23,677 nucleotides of DNA from an uncultured Mycoplasmatota bacterium. GTDB taxonomy: Bacteria; Bacillota_I; Bacilli_A; RF39; UBA660. The stretch lies in the NCBI GenBank assembly GCA_900542735.1, contig UQOS01000017.1, positions 1 to 23,677 of the forward strand, written 5' to 3'. Every line of letters starts with the position of its first letter. Within the stretch, counting starts at the first letter, position 1. Positions 14,500-22,315 of the stretch are shown here, one piece after another. A program made the position numbers and the translations under genes. A model generated the notes under the pieces. It ran no database searches, was not told where the DNA came from, and saw only the letters and a list, made by a program, of their open reading frames with translations.

Positions 14500-16650
14500 A
14501 TGAGTACAAAAAAAGATTATACACTTGAAGATTTAATAGAAAAAGCAAGTGTTTATATACCAGAAGAAGATAATTTAGAAAAAATAAGAAAAGCTTATAA
14601 ATTTGCAGAGTTATCTCATAAGGGACAATATCGTAAATCAGGGGAACCTTATATTATTCACCCTTTAAATACAGCTATTATTTTAACAACTGTTTATGCT
14701 GATACTGATACAATTATTGCGGGACTTTTACATGATACGATAGAAGACTGTGAAGTAACAAAAGAAGAATTAGAAGATTTATTTGGTAAGACTGTTTCTA
14801 ATTTAGTATATGGTGTTTCTAAATTAGGTCGTATTAATTTTTCTACTGAAAATGAGTATTTAACGAATTACTATAAAAAGATTATTGTTGGTATGAGTGA
14901 AGATGTAAGAGTTATTATCGTAAAACTTGCAGATAGATTACATAATATGCGTACTCTTTATGCACTAGCTCCTGAAAAGCAGAAAAAAATAGCGAAAGAA
15001 ACTTTAGAAATTCTAGCTCCTATTGCGCATCATTTAGGTATTCATAAAATAAAAAGTGAATTAGAAGATTTATCGCTTCGTTATTTAAAACCAGATGTTT
15101 TCTATGATATTGCTGAGCGTCTTGATAAAACAAAATTAGAACGTGATAACACAGTAAATGAAATGATGAATTTAGTAACAGAATTATTAAATGAACATAA
15201 TATTCCTCATGAGATTAAAGGTAGAGCTAAGAGTATCTATAGTATTTATAATAAATTAAATAAAGGGAAGAAATTTAGTGATATTTACGATTTATTAGCA
15301 CTTAGAATTTTAGTTAGTACAGAGCAAGAGTGTTATTTAGCACTTGGTATTATTCACTCTAAGTTTAAACCAATTCCAAAACGTTTTAAAGATTATATTG
15401 CTATGCCCAAAACGAATATGTATCAATCTCTTCATACTACTGTATTTGGAGTAGATGGTTATCTTTTTGAAATTCAAATCCGTACTTATCAAATGGACGA
15501 AGTAGCTGAAAATGGTATTGCTTCTCACTGGGCTTATAAAGAACATAAAGATGCTAGTCAAATGATGCAGAATACTACGGAACAGAAACTTCAATTTTTT
15601 AAATCTATCATTGAGTTAAATGAAGATAAGATGAGTAGTGAAGAATTTGTCGATAGTGTTAAAAATGAAGTCTTAAATAATAATATTTACTGTTTTACGC
15701 CAATGGGAGATATTATTGAACTTCCAAAAGGGGCAACTCCTATTGACTTTGCATATAAAGTTCATACTAAAGTAGGGGAAACTATGGTAGGAGCTATCGT
15801 AAATAATAGTATTGTACCAATTGACTATGAATTAAAGAATAATGATATCGTAAAAATTAATACTTCTAAAAATTCTAAAGGTCCTTCTCAAGAATGGTTA
15901 AATATTGCGAAATCTAGTCAAACTAAAAATAAAATTAGAGCTTTTTTTACGAAAAATGAAAAAGAAATTTATATTGAAAGAGGAAAAGAAGCTTTAGAAA
16001 AAGAGTTGCGTAAAAGAAAAATAGCGTTTCCTGATTTTTTCACTCCTTCTAATGAAGGTAAATTATTTAAAAATTTTAAAGTTGATAATTTAGAAGAATT
16101 ATATTTAGAAATAGGAAATGGAAAACATGCTTCCTCTACAGTAATAAATGTTATATTTAAAAAAGAAGAAGAGGTAACAAAACCTAAAAAGGTAATATTA
16201 AAACCAAGTGATAATAACTCTGATATTGTGGTAGCAGGTATTGATAAGGTCAAAGTAAATTTAGCTTCTTGTTGTGATCCATTACCAGGTGATGAAATTA
16301 TTGGTTATATTACGAAAGGAAATGGAATTAGTGTTCATCGTAAAAATTGTCATAACTTAGAATATTTAGATAATCGAACAGTAATGGTAAATTGGAGTAG
16401 TAAAACAAATGATAAATATGAAACCGTTATTTTAATTCATACAGATACTACCGATAATATGTTAATGGAAATTATGCAGAAGTTAAGTATTTTTGATCTA
16501 CATGTTGATCGCTTCTTAACCATTCATGAAAAATTAGGAATTGCTTATGAAGTCACAATGTATGTAAAAGATTTAACATATCTACAAAAAGTAGTAACGG
16601 AATTAGAAAAATTATCATATGTATCAAAAATTGAGAGGTTATCAAGATGA
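14500..16650 (+). CDS. relA: Bifunctional (p)ppGpp synthetase/hydrolase, RelA/SpoT type
   Basis: This 716-aa Rel makes and degrades the stringent-response alarmone (p)ppGpp. The N-terminal HD hydrolase domain is intact: H54, HDTIED (79-84) and the KLADRLHNMRTL helix. The synthetase domain has GRAKSIYSIYNKL, DLLALRILV and RFKD (295-298); RxKD is typical of bifunctional enzymes, where monofunctional RelA has ExDD. A TGS domain (about 396-457), the conserved-cysteine domain (LASCCDPLPGD, C591-C592) and a C-terminal ACT domain (from about 643) follow. Start: AGGAGTGATCAT before ATG. Its stop overlaps the dtd start (ATGA), so the two are translationally coupled. The relA-dtd pairing is widespread in Firmicutes. 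Confidence 0.98.
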   Translation: MSTKKDYTLEDLIEKASVYIPEEDNLEKIRKAYKFAELSHKGQYRKSGEPYIIHPLNTAIILTTVYADTDTIIAGLLHDTIEDCEVTKEELEDLFGKTVSNLVYGVSKLGRINFSTENEYLTNYYKKIIVGMSEDVRVIIVKLADRLHNMRTLYALAPEKQKKIAKETLEILAPIAHHLGIHKIKSELEDLSLRYLKPDVFYDIAERLDKTKLERDNTVNEMMNLVTELLNEHNIPHEIKGRAKSIYSIYNKLNKGKKFSDIYDLLALRILVSTEQECYLALGIIHSKFKPIPKRFKDYIAMPKTNMYQSLHTTVFGVDGYLFEIQIRTYQMDEVAENGIASHWAYKEHKDASQMMQNTTEQKLQFFKSIIELNEDKMSSEEFVDSVKNEVLNNNIYCFTPMGDIIELPKGATPIDFAYKVHTKVGETMVGAIVNNSIVPIDYELKNNDIVKINTSKNSKGPSQEWLNIAKSSQTKNKIRAFFTKNEKEIYIERGKEALEKELRKRKIAFPDFFTPSNEGKLFKNFKVDNLEELYLEIGNGKHASSTVINVIFKKEEEVTKPKKVILKPSDNNSDIVVAGIDKVKVNLASCCDPLPGDEIIGYITKGNGISVHRKNCHNLEYLDNRTVMVNWSSKTNDKYETVILIHTDTTDNMLMEIMQKLSIFDLHVDRFLTIHEKLGIAYEVTMYVKDLTYLQKVVTELEKLSYVSKIERLSR

Positions 16651-17084
16651 GAGTATTAGTTCAAAAAAGTAAACAAGCTAGTTGTGTAGTAGATGGTAAA
16701 ACCGTTGGGAAAATAGAAAGTGGACTTGTTTTATTTGTTGGATTTACAGAAACAGATACGATAGATAATATAAAATATCTAGTTAAAAAAGTATTAAATC
16801 TTAGAATTTTTGAAGATGAGTTTGGCGTTATGAATAAAAGCTTGTTGGAACAAGAAAACAAAGAAGTTTTATCTATTTCACAGTTTACACTATATGCAGA
16901 TACTAAAAAAGGAAATCGCCCTAGTTACATCAAAGCCTTAAATGGAAATGATGCAAAAAAGTTATATGATCTTTGGAACGAAGAATTAAAAAAAGAAGTA
17001 TCCGTAAAAACGGGAATATTTGGCGCTGATATGCAGATAAGTTTAATCAATGATGGACCAACCACGATTTGGTTAGAGAGGTGA
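16647..17084 (+). CDS. dtd: D-aminoacyl-tRNA deacylase
   Basis: Dtd hydrolyses D-amino acids wrongly attached to tRNA. The 145-aa length and both signature motifs are present: SQFTLYAD (78-85), supplying the active-site region, and the Gly-cisPro motif in NDGPTTIWLER (135-145). The start ATG shares ATGA with the relA stop; the upstream GAGAGG within relA is a reasonable ribosome site. The next gene starts 4 nt after its stop. Confidence 0.97.
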   Translation: MRVLVQKSKQASCVVDGKTVGKIESGLVLFVGFTETDTIDNIKYLVKKVLNLRIFEDEFGVMNKSLLEQENKEVLSISQFTLYADTKKGNRPSYIKALNGNDAKKLYDLWNEELKKEVSVKTGIFGADMQISLINDGPTTIWLER

Positions 17085-17088
17085 AATT

Positions 17089-18165
17089 ATGAGTAATAAA
17101 TTAAATTATCGTTTAGTCAATACTTTATTATTAATGGCAATTATTTATATCGTGATAGCAACTAGTAACTATTGGGGAGGAATTTTATTAAAAATTTTCC
17201 ATATTTTAACACCATTCTTTTTAGCTTTTGTGTTTGCTTATGTTTTAAATCCTTTTGTTAAGAAATTAGAAGAAAAAGGAGTAAGAAGAAGTCTTGCTTT
17301 AATATTCGTAATCTTAATTGTGTTTGGATTTATTATTAGTTTACTTTGGATTACTGTTCCCGTTATTTATGAACAGTTAGTAGCATTTTCTAAAACAGTA
17401 ACCCAAGTTATTACCGATATTTCTGGTAGATATGATTTAGATTTAGGAGAATATCAAGTAGCTATTACTGATACATTAAATCAATTAATTAAAGAACTAG
17501 GCACTTATATTTCTACAGGTACTATCGATATTTTAGGAAAAAGTGTTAACTTTTTAACCAATGCTATTATTGTCTTTATTGTAGGAATTTATTTACTAAT
17601 TGATATGGACAAAATTCGTGGACTTATTAAAAAAGTTTTAAAGAGTCATAAAAGAGAATACAATTATGTAAAAACAATTGATCATGAAATGGGAAACTAC
17701 TTACATGGATTAGCTATATTTATGGTTGTACAGTTATTTGAATATTCTATTTTATTTAAATTAGTAGGTCACCCTAACTGGCTATTATTAGGATTACTTG
17801 CTTGTGTCACAACAGTAATTCCATATTTTGGAGGAATTATTACGAATATTATTGCGGTAGTAACTGCCAGTGTTATCTCTACTAGATTATTTATTGCAAC
17901 TTTACTAATTACATTAATATTTCCTAATATTGATGGATATGTTATTTCACCTCACATTTATGGAAAGACCAATAATATTAACCCAATTTTAGTTATTTTT
18001 ACAGCTGGTGTATGTAGTAGTATTTTTGGAATTTTTGGTATTATGATGGGTCTTCCTCTTTATATCATTATTCGTGCTACTTGGAATTTCTTTCATTCTG
18101 ATATTAAAGAATATATCGTTGATAGAAAAGAAGAAAATAAAGAATCTAAAAATAAACAGAAATAG
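17089..18165 (+). CDS. AI-2E (PerM/YtvI) family membrane protein
   Basis: The 358-aa polytopic membrane protein opens with hydrophobic helices and the typical PFFLAFVFAYVLNPFVKKLE. A soluble amphipathic region (about 105-155), the helix before IDMDKIRG, and the conserved C-terminal half with VIPYFGGIITNI and DGYVISPHIYG follow. The family name comes from an autoinducer-2 exporter, but characterised members also include Na+/H+ antiporters and permeases, so the substrate is open. Start: AGAGGTGAAATT before ATG, 4 nt after dtd, so it is the last gene of the comN-relA-dtd operon. No convincing terminator follows, only weak AT-rich stems before the next promoter at 18222. Confidence 0.9.
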   Translation: MSNKLNYRLVNTLLLMAIIYIVIATSNYWGGILLKIFHILTPFFLAFVFAYVLNPFVKKLEEKGVRRSLALIFVILIVFGFIISLLWITVPVIYEQLVAFSKTVTQVITDISGRYDLDLGEYQVAITDTLNQLIKELGTYISTGTIDILGKSVNFLTNAIIVFIVGIYLLIDMDKIRGLIKKVLKSHKREYNYVKTIDHEMGNYLHGLAIFMVVQLFEYSILFKLVGHPNWLLLGLLACVTTVIPYFGGIITNIIAVVTASVISTRLFIATLLITLIFPNIDGYVISPHIYGKTNNINPILVIFTAGVCSSIFGIFGIMMGLPLYIIIRATWNFFHSDIKEYIVDRKEENKESKNKQK

Positions 18166-18221
18166 TCATGTTTCTTTTTGTGTAAACATAAACTAAAAAA
18201 GAAATATTTGTTTATATTTTC

Positions 18222-18250
18222 TTGACAAGAATAGACAGAAATTGTAATCT
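18222..18250 (+). promoter_or_regulatory. Promoter for the zinc-ribbon pair
   Basis: A perfect TTGACA -35 (18222-18227) is followed by TAATCT at 17 bp or by the better-matching TGTAAT at 15 bp (18243-18248). The ribosome site follows about 8 nt later. Confidence 0.55.
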
Positions 18251-18272
18251 AAAATAGAGAGGAGTGAAAAAA

Positions 18273-19514
18273 ATGTATTGTAGTGAATGTGGAGCCAAAA
18301 ATAAAAAAACAGACGCTTTTTGTAGCGAATGTGGGCACCCATTAGTGCAGGAAGAGGAAAAACAGGAAGTTACTACTAAGGTAGTAAAAGACAAGAAGCC
18401 AATGAGTAAAAAAAATAAAATTATCATTGGTATTATTGCAGGTATCGTTCTTTTATTAGGAATAGGTTATAAGGTTGGAAGTGATATGTCTAGTCCTAAA
18501 AAGGTAGCTGATGAGTATATCAAAGATGTTATCAGTGGAGACGGTAATAAGTTATACAAATATCTAGAATTAGAAGGAGATAAGACTTTCACTAGTAAAA
18601 AGATATTTGCTGATTTAGTTAGTGATAGTAATTCTAATACGGCTATTGAGAACTACAAAATTACAGATGTTGAGTATGGAGATGGTAAATTAACAGCAAC
18701 AGTTAAATTTAGTTATACTTCTAAAACTTCATCTAGTGAAAAAACAAGTTCTATTAAATTAGTAAAAGAAAGTAAAAAGAAATTTATTGTTTTTGATAGT
18801 TGGAAAATAAATGATTCTTCAGTAACAGCTGCTACTGTAAAAGACTATACGATTAAAGTTATAAAAGGTTCTAAACTTACTTTTGCTGGTATTGAAGTAA
18901 AATCTAAATACTTAAATAAAGATGAATCTAATTCAAAATATGATGTATATGATCTCCCATTAGTATTTTCAACAAAGACAGAATTAAAAGTAGTTTTACC
19001 TAGTGGTATGGAAATTAAAGAAATTGTAACACCATCAGCTTACTATAATCTTCATGAAGTAAGTTTAGATGAAAATACACTATCTACATCTGAAAAAGAA
19101 AAAATTGTTTCTAAAGCTAAAGAATCTTTAACAACTATTTATACCAATGCTATTGAACAAAAGGAATTTAGTAGTTTTAAATCTAATTTAGAACACGGTA
19201 GTCTTGATTTAAGTAAATTAGAATCAAGTTATAATAGCTTTTTATCAGATTTAAAAGAAGCAACTAACACTTTAACTAGTATTACTTTTAAAGATGTATC
19301 TATCTATGATTTAGATATAACAAATGATGGCTATTTAGAAGTAGAAGTAAAAGCAAATTATGATTATACTGTTAAGTATACAAATTTTAATAATGAAGAA
19401 AAAGAAAATAGTAGTTCTAGCTACGAATACATGAAACTAACTTATGCTTACGATAAGGGTGAGTATTATTTAGTGAATGTAAGTGATTTAGAAGACTATT
19501 TCTCAAGATATTAA
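18273..19514 (+). CDS. Zinc-ribbon, single-pass membrane protein (TcaA/YvbJ-like architecture)
   Basis: The 413-aa protein begins with a zinc ribbon (C3, C6, C17, C20: CSEC..CSEC), followed by a charged linker. One membrane helix (about 49-66) is followed by ~345 extracytoplasmic residues. These include a first alpha+beta domain (75-180, NTF2-like by appearance), a middle beta domain around DVYDLPLVFSTKTELKV, a helical stretch, and a C-terminal domain resembling the first (from about ITFKDVSIYDLDI). This layout matches S. aureus TcaA and B. subtilis YvbJ, envelope proteins of the membrane-bound zinc-ribbon group. Start: GAGGAG is 8 nt before ATG 18273; the in-frame GTG 18264 overlaps that site. 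The next gene starts 20 nt later and also begins with a zinc ribbon. Confidence 0.85.
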   Translation: MYCSECGAKNKKTDAFCSECGHPLVQEEEKQEVTTKVVKDKKPMSKKNKIIIGIIAGIVLLLGIGYKVGSDMSSPKKVADEYIKDVISGDGNKLYKYLELEGDKTFTSKKIFADLVSDSNSNTAIENYKITDVEYGDGKLTATVKFSYTSKTSSSEKTSSIKLVKESKKKFIVFDSWKINDSSVTAATVKDYTIKVIKGSKLTFAGIEVKSKYLNKDESNSKYDVYDLPLVFSTKTELKVVLPSGMEIKEIVTPSAYYNLHEVSLDENTLSTSEKEKIVSKAKESLTTIYTNAIEQKEFSSFKSNLEHGSLDLSKLESSYNSFLSDLKEATNTLTSITFKDVSIYDLDITNDGYLEVEVKANYDYTVKYTNFNNEEKENSSSSYEYMKLTYAYDKGEYYLVNVSDLEDYFSRY

Positions 19515-19534
19515 TAAAAAAGGAGTGATATTTT

Positions 19535-20266
19535 ATGGCAAAATTTTGTACAAAATGTGGTAAAAAATTAGAAGATGGAAAACCATGCGATTGTTGTAAA
19601 AAAGAAGTAAAGAAAGAGGTAGTAGTAGAATCAAAGACAAATAGTTTTGATTTTAATAAATGTGTAAACTCTTATATTGAAATGGTAAAGGGTATTTTTG
19701 TAAAACCTATAGATACAATTAAGAAGTTTGCTACTTCTTCTAACTTTGTGTTAGGATTAATTGCTTTAGCTATTAATTGTATCGTAAGTGGTATTTTCTT
19801 ATATTGTATAGCAAAAGAATCTATAAATTTAATTAGTTCATTTACTGGTGGTTATAGTTCATTACTTGCAATGTCTTCTTCTATAGATGTTCCATTTATG
19901 AAGACTTTCTTATATGGAATCTTATTTATGGCTGTAGGATTTAGTGTTACTGCTCTTATGATTTATGTAATGGCTGGAGTAATATTTAAAGATAAAATTG
20001 ATATGAAAAAGGTTTTCTCTTTAGTAGGAGTATGTTCAGTATTTACAACTGTTACTACAGTAGTATCTATTATCTTAAATTATATTTCTATTAAATTAAT
20101 GATGGTTGTATTATTAATTTCTGGAATTTTCTATCTAACACACTTATATCAAGGTGTTCAGGAAACAACTGAAGTAGATAAAAACAAACTTGCTTATGTA
20201 TTTGTACCTGCTATCAGCGTAGCTATTTTTGTAGTAGTTTATGTATTACCAAAAATCCTATTTTAA
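19535..20266 (+). CDS. Zinc-ribbon, multi-pass membrane protein (Yip1-like)
   Basis: The 243-aa product has an N-terminal cysteine cluster (C5, C8, C18, C20, C21: CTKCG...CDCC), a basic linker, and a membrane domain of about five helices starting near residue 70. The lead-in VKGIFVKPIDTIKKFATSSN resembles the cytoplasmic entry of Yip1-domain proteins in Firmicutes. The cluster is slightly irregular (CDCC, not CxxC). Start: AAGGAGTGATATTTT before ATG, a strong site. It is almost certainly co-transcribed with the TcaA-like gene, with which it shares the cytosolic ribbon plus membrane-domain plan. The biochemical role is unknown. Confidence 0.8.
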   Translation: MAKFCTKCGKKLEDGKPCDCCKKEVKKEVVVESKTNSFDFNKCVNSYIEMVKGIFVKPIDTIKKFATSSNFVLGLIALAINCIVSGIFLYCIAKESINLISSFTGGYSSLLAMSSSIDVPFMKTFLYGILFMAVGFSVTALMIYVMAGVIFKDKIDMKKVFSLVGVCSVFTTVTTVVSIILNYISIKLMMVVLLISGIFYLTHLYQGVQETTEVDKNKLAYVFVPAISVAIFVVVYVLPKILF

Positions 20267-20307
20267 AATTTAAAAATATAGATTTAGGTGATTTTAAATA
20301 AAAAATT

Positions 20308-20359
20308 AGTCAATTTTAAATTTCTTTTAAAGAATTTTAAAAATTGGCTTTTCTTTTTT
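20308..20359 (+). terminator. Terminator after the zinc-ribbon operon
   Basis: A long imperfect hairpin has left arm 20308-20325 and right arm 20331-20349 (AGTCAATTTT facing AAAATTGGCT with one G-U pair). TTTCTTTTTT follows. Confidence 0.8.
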
Positions 20360-20361
20360 CT

Positions 20362-20383
20362 TGAATTCTTAATTTAGAATTCA
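20362..20383. promoter_or_regulatory. Operator-like palindrome upstream of gmk
   Basis: TGAATTCT (20362-20369) and AGAATTCA (20376-20383) form an 8-bp perfect inverted repeat with a 6-bp spacer, ending 10 bp before the gmk -35 box. It has no T-run and lies outside the preceding terminator, so it fits a dimeric repressor site better than a transcript end. I do not recognise the regulator. Confidence 0.4.
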
Positions 20384-20393
20384 TAAAAATAGC

Positions 20394-20422
20394 TTGCAGT
20401 AATAATTTACTTATATTATAAT
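20394..20422 (+). promoter_or_regulatory. Sigma-A promoter for gmk
   Basis: TTGCAG (20394-20399), a 17-bp spacer and TATAAT (20417-20422). The ribosome site AAGGAGAG follows before ATG 20448. Confidence 0.8.
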
Positions 20423-20447
20423 TAGGACTAATTAAGGAGAGATTATT

Positions 20448-21125
20448 ATGGCTATTATTAAACAAAAAGAAAAAGGAATTCTAGTAGTTGTTAGTGGACC
20501 AAGTGGAGCAGGTAAAGATTCTATTATGAATGAAGTTATAAGGAATAAAAGAGTAAATGCCTGGATTTCTATTTCTATGACTTCACGCCTACCTCGTGGA
20601 AAAGAAGAAAATGGAAAAGACTATTTTTTTGTAACAAAGGAACAATTTGAAGAAAATATTAAAGAAGGAAACTTTTTAGAATATGCTTCTTACAATGGTA
20701 ATTATTATGGAACTCCTAAAAATAAAATAGAAGAGTATTTAAATAAAGGAATAGACGTTATTTTAATTATTGAAATTCAAGGAGCATTGCAGATAAAAGA
20801 ATTAATAAAAGATGCTTTATTTATCTTTATTATGCCACCTTCTATGGAAGAATTAAAGAAAAGACTAGAAAATAGAAAAACAGAATCTCAAGAAAAAATC
20901 TTAGCTCGTTTTAAAACAGCGTATCAAGAAATTAACGAAGTAACAAAATATAATTATGTAGTAGTCAATGATGATTTGGAAAATGCTGTAAATAAAGTAG
21001 AATCTATTTTAATATCAGAAAAATGTAGAGTAGATCGTATTGAAGAAGTATTTTTAAATAACAGTGAAGAGTTACTTCATGAGACTTTATTAGATAATAA
21101 AACATTTATCAATGAAAAAAAATAG
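20448..21125 (+). CDS. gmk: Guanylate kinase
   Basis: It phosphorylates GMP to GDP with ATP. The 225-aa product is slightly longer than usual (~205) because of a C-terminal tail. It has the P-loop GPSGAGKDS (17-25), the GMP-binding lid SMTSRLPRGKEENGKDYFFV, EYASYNGNYYGTP, the EIQGALQIKE strand (usually D-x-Q-G-A) and a RFKTAYQEI helix. The Asp in GKDS is unusual for Gmk, where GKGT, GKST or GKSS is the rule; GKDS occurs in the related ribosyl-bisphosphate kinase PhnN. All other motifs are Gmk-like and no phosphonate genes are nearby, so I keep the Gmk call. It has its own promoter and converges with rnhC on a shared terminator. Confidence 0.93.
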   Translation: MAIIKQKEKGILVVVSGPSGAGKDSIMNEVIRNKRVNAWISISMTSRLPRGKEENGKDYFFVTKEQFEENIKEGNFLEYASYNGNYYGTPKNKIEEYLNKGIDVILIIEIQGALQIKELIKDALFIFIMPPSMEELKKRLENRKTESQEKILARFKTAYQEINEVTKYNYVVVNDDLENAVNKVESILISEKCRVDRIEEVFLNNSEELLHETLLDNKTFINEKK

Positions 21126-21148
21126 ACCGTTAGAAAATAACGGTCTTT
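21115..21148. terminator. Shared terminator between gmk and rnhC
   Basis: AGACCGTTA (21124-21132) and TAACGGTCT (21138-21146) form a 9-bp perfect stem with a 5-nt loop. On the minus strand a run of eight T follows after CTA; on the plus strand only TTT follows. Both genes' stop codons overlap the left arm. Confidence 0.9.
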
Positions 21149-22041
21149 AATATTCTTTCAGTGTTAGCAAAATTTAATTTAGCTACTTCTTTTAATTTAT
21201 CTTGTCCATACTTATCGACAATTTCTTCTCCGATAACATCAACATTCGGACCTGCTCCTTTAGGAAGAGGAATATGAAGACTATCAGATAATTTATCAAA
21301 TTCTTTTAAGAAAATGTATCTACTAATTACACTACTGCAAGCAACAGCTAAATTTTTATCTTCTGCTTTCGTCATAAAAGTAATTCCTCTTTGAATTTCT
21401 TTCATATCTTTAATGTAATCATAATATCTATTTTCTCTAGCAAATTCATCAACAATAATATAGTCATATTTTTCTTTAGTTTCTTGTACCATTTGATATA
21501 AAACTTTATTATGCATAATAGCTTTTATTTTATTCATATTGTTGTTACTACCATGTTTTTCATTATATTCTTGGTTAGAAAGAATTAAACTTTTATAGCT
21601 TATTTTCTTAGCAACTTTAGGAGCAATATCTAATATTTTTTCATCAGTTAATTTTTTAGAATCCTTAATTCCTAATTCCTCTAAATAAGGAATATCTTCC
21701 TTTTTAACAAAGCTAGCAGTTACTACAATAGGACCAAAATAATCTCCAGTTCCTACTTCATCAGAACCAATAGAAGAACAGTAATAATATTTTTTTTCTT
21801 TTTCTTTTACTTCTGGACTATCTTTTTTACTTTGACCGTCCATTTCTAGCCACATAGAGCTATCAACATCTGCAGTAGTACCTTGAAACATAATTTTACC
21901 ACTTTCATACATGGTAATAACTGTATCTCCATCTTGGGCTTGAAAGATAACATAAGGAATTATTTTATCTCTCTTTTTATCTTCATAATATTTTATCATT
22001 TTTTCTTTTGTTTTATCACTAACACGAATAACGCAGTTCAT
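21130..22041 (-). CDS. rnhC: Ribonuclease HIII
   Basis: RNase HIII cleaves the RNA strand of RNA:DNA hybrids. The 303-aa product has the N-terminal TBP-like substrate-binding domain (about 1-75) that separates HIII from HII, then the catalytic domain with GSDEVGTGDYFGPIVV (D94, E95), IKDSKKLTD, VDEFA (D198) and TKAEDKNLAVACSSVISRY (E227). The four acidic residues of the DEDE site appear present. Start: GGGTGATATT before ATG. TATAAT on the minus strand (22075-22070) is its probable -10. It is divergent from cvpA; in Bacillus rnhC lies close to cvpA, which fits. Confidence 0.96.
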   Translation of the reverse strand: MNCVIRVSDKTKEKMIKYYEDKKRDKIIPYVIFQAQDGDTVITMYESGKIMFQGTTADVDSSMWLEMDGQSKKDSPEVKEKEKKYYYCSSIGSDEVGTGDYFGPIVVTASFVKKEDIPYLEELGIKDSKKLTDEKILDIAPKVAKKISYKSLILSNQEYNEKHGSNNNMNKIKAIMHNKVLYQMVQETKEKYDYIIVDEFARENRYYDYIKDMKEIQRGITFMTKAEDKNLAVACSSVISRYIFLKEFDKLSDSLHIPLPKGAGPNVDVIGEEIVDKYGQDKLKEVAKLNFANTERILKTVIF

Positions 22042-22069
22042 AATATCACCCTTTTTCTAAATTCTACTT

Positions 22070-22075
22070 ATATTA
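22070..22075 (-). promoter_or_regulatory. -10 box for rnhC
   Basis: A TATAAT on the minus strand lies about 19 nt before the GGGTGAT ribosome site. No clear -35 at the right distance. Confidence 0.45.
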
Positions 22076-22261
22076 TACCGGAAAAATTTAAAACATACTA
22101 GTTTGTTTTGAAAAATAAAGGAAACTAATTTAGAATGTGGTAGAAACATTTTAAAATAAGATAATCTTGTTAATTATACTTAATGAATAAGAAATTAAGT
22201 CATTTTAAATAAATTAGAAAAAGTTAAAGTGTCAAATAAGCAATTATTGAAAGTAAGATAA

Positions 22262-22290
22262 TTGAAAAATAAATAAAATAACGATATAAT
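22262..22290 (+). promoter_or_regulatory. Sigma-A promoter for cvpA-trx
   Basis: TTGAAA (22262-22267), a 17-bp spacer and TATAAT (22285-22290). The expected transcript start (~22297) lies after the in-frame ATG at 22289, so that codon cannot be the start. The ~180 nt upstream (22080-22260) show nothing else I can name. Confidence 0.75.
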
Positions 22291-22315
22291 GAATACAATA
22301 AGAAAGGGTGATTTT

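Noticed and set aside
15337..15594. Minus-strand frames inside relA (also 15969-16253)
   Set aside because: They are antisense to well-conserved Rel domains and lack ribosome sites.
18180..18222. Terminator after the AI-2E family gene
   Set aside because: The only stems are short AT pairs (AGAAATAT facing ATATTTTCT with a bulge) without a clean T-run, and they run into the TTGACA box.
20448..21125. Ribosyl-bisphosphate kinase PhnN instead of Gmk
   Set aside because: Only the GKDS P-loop fits PhnN. The GMP lid, the QGA strand and the lack of phosphonate genes favour Gmk.
21883..22101. Plus-strand 72-codon frame across the rnhC start
   Set aside because: It is antisense to the RNase HIII N-terminal domain and its promoter, with no ribosome site.
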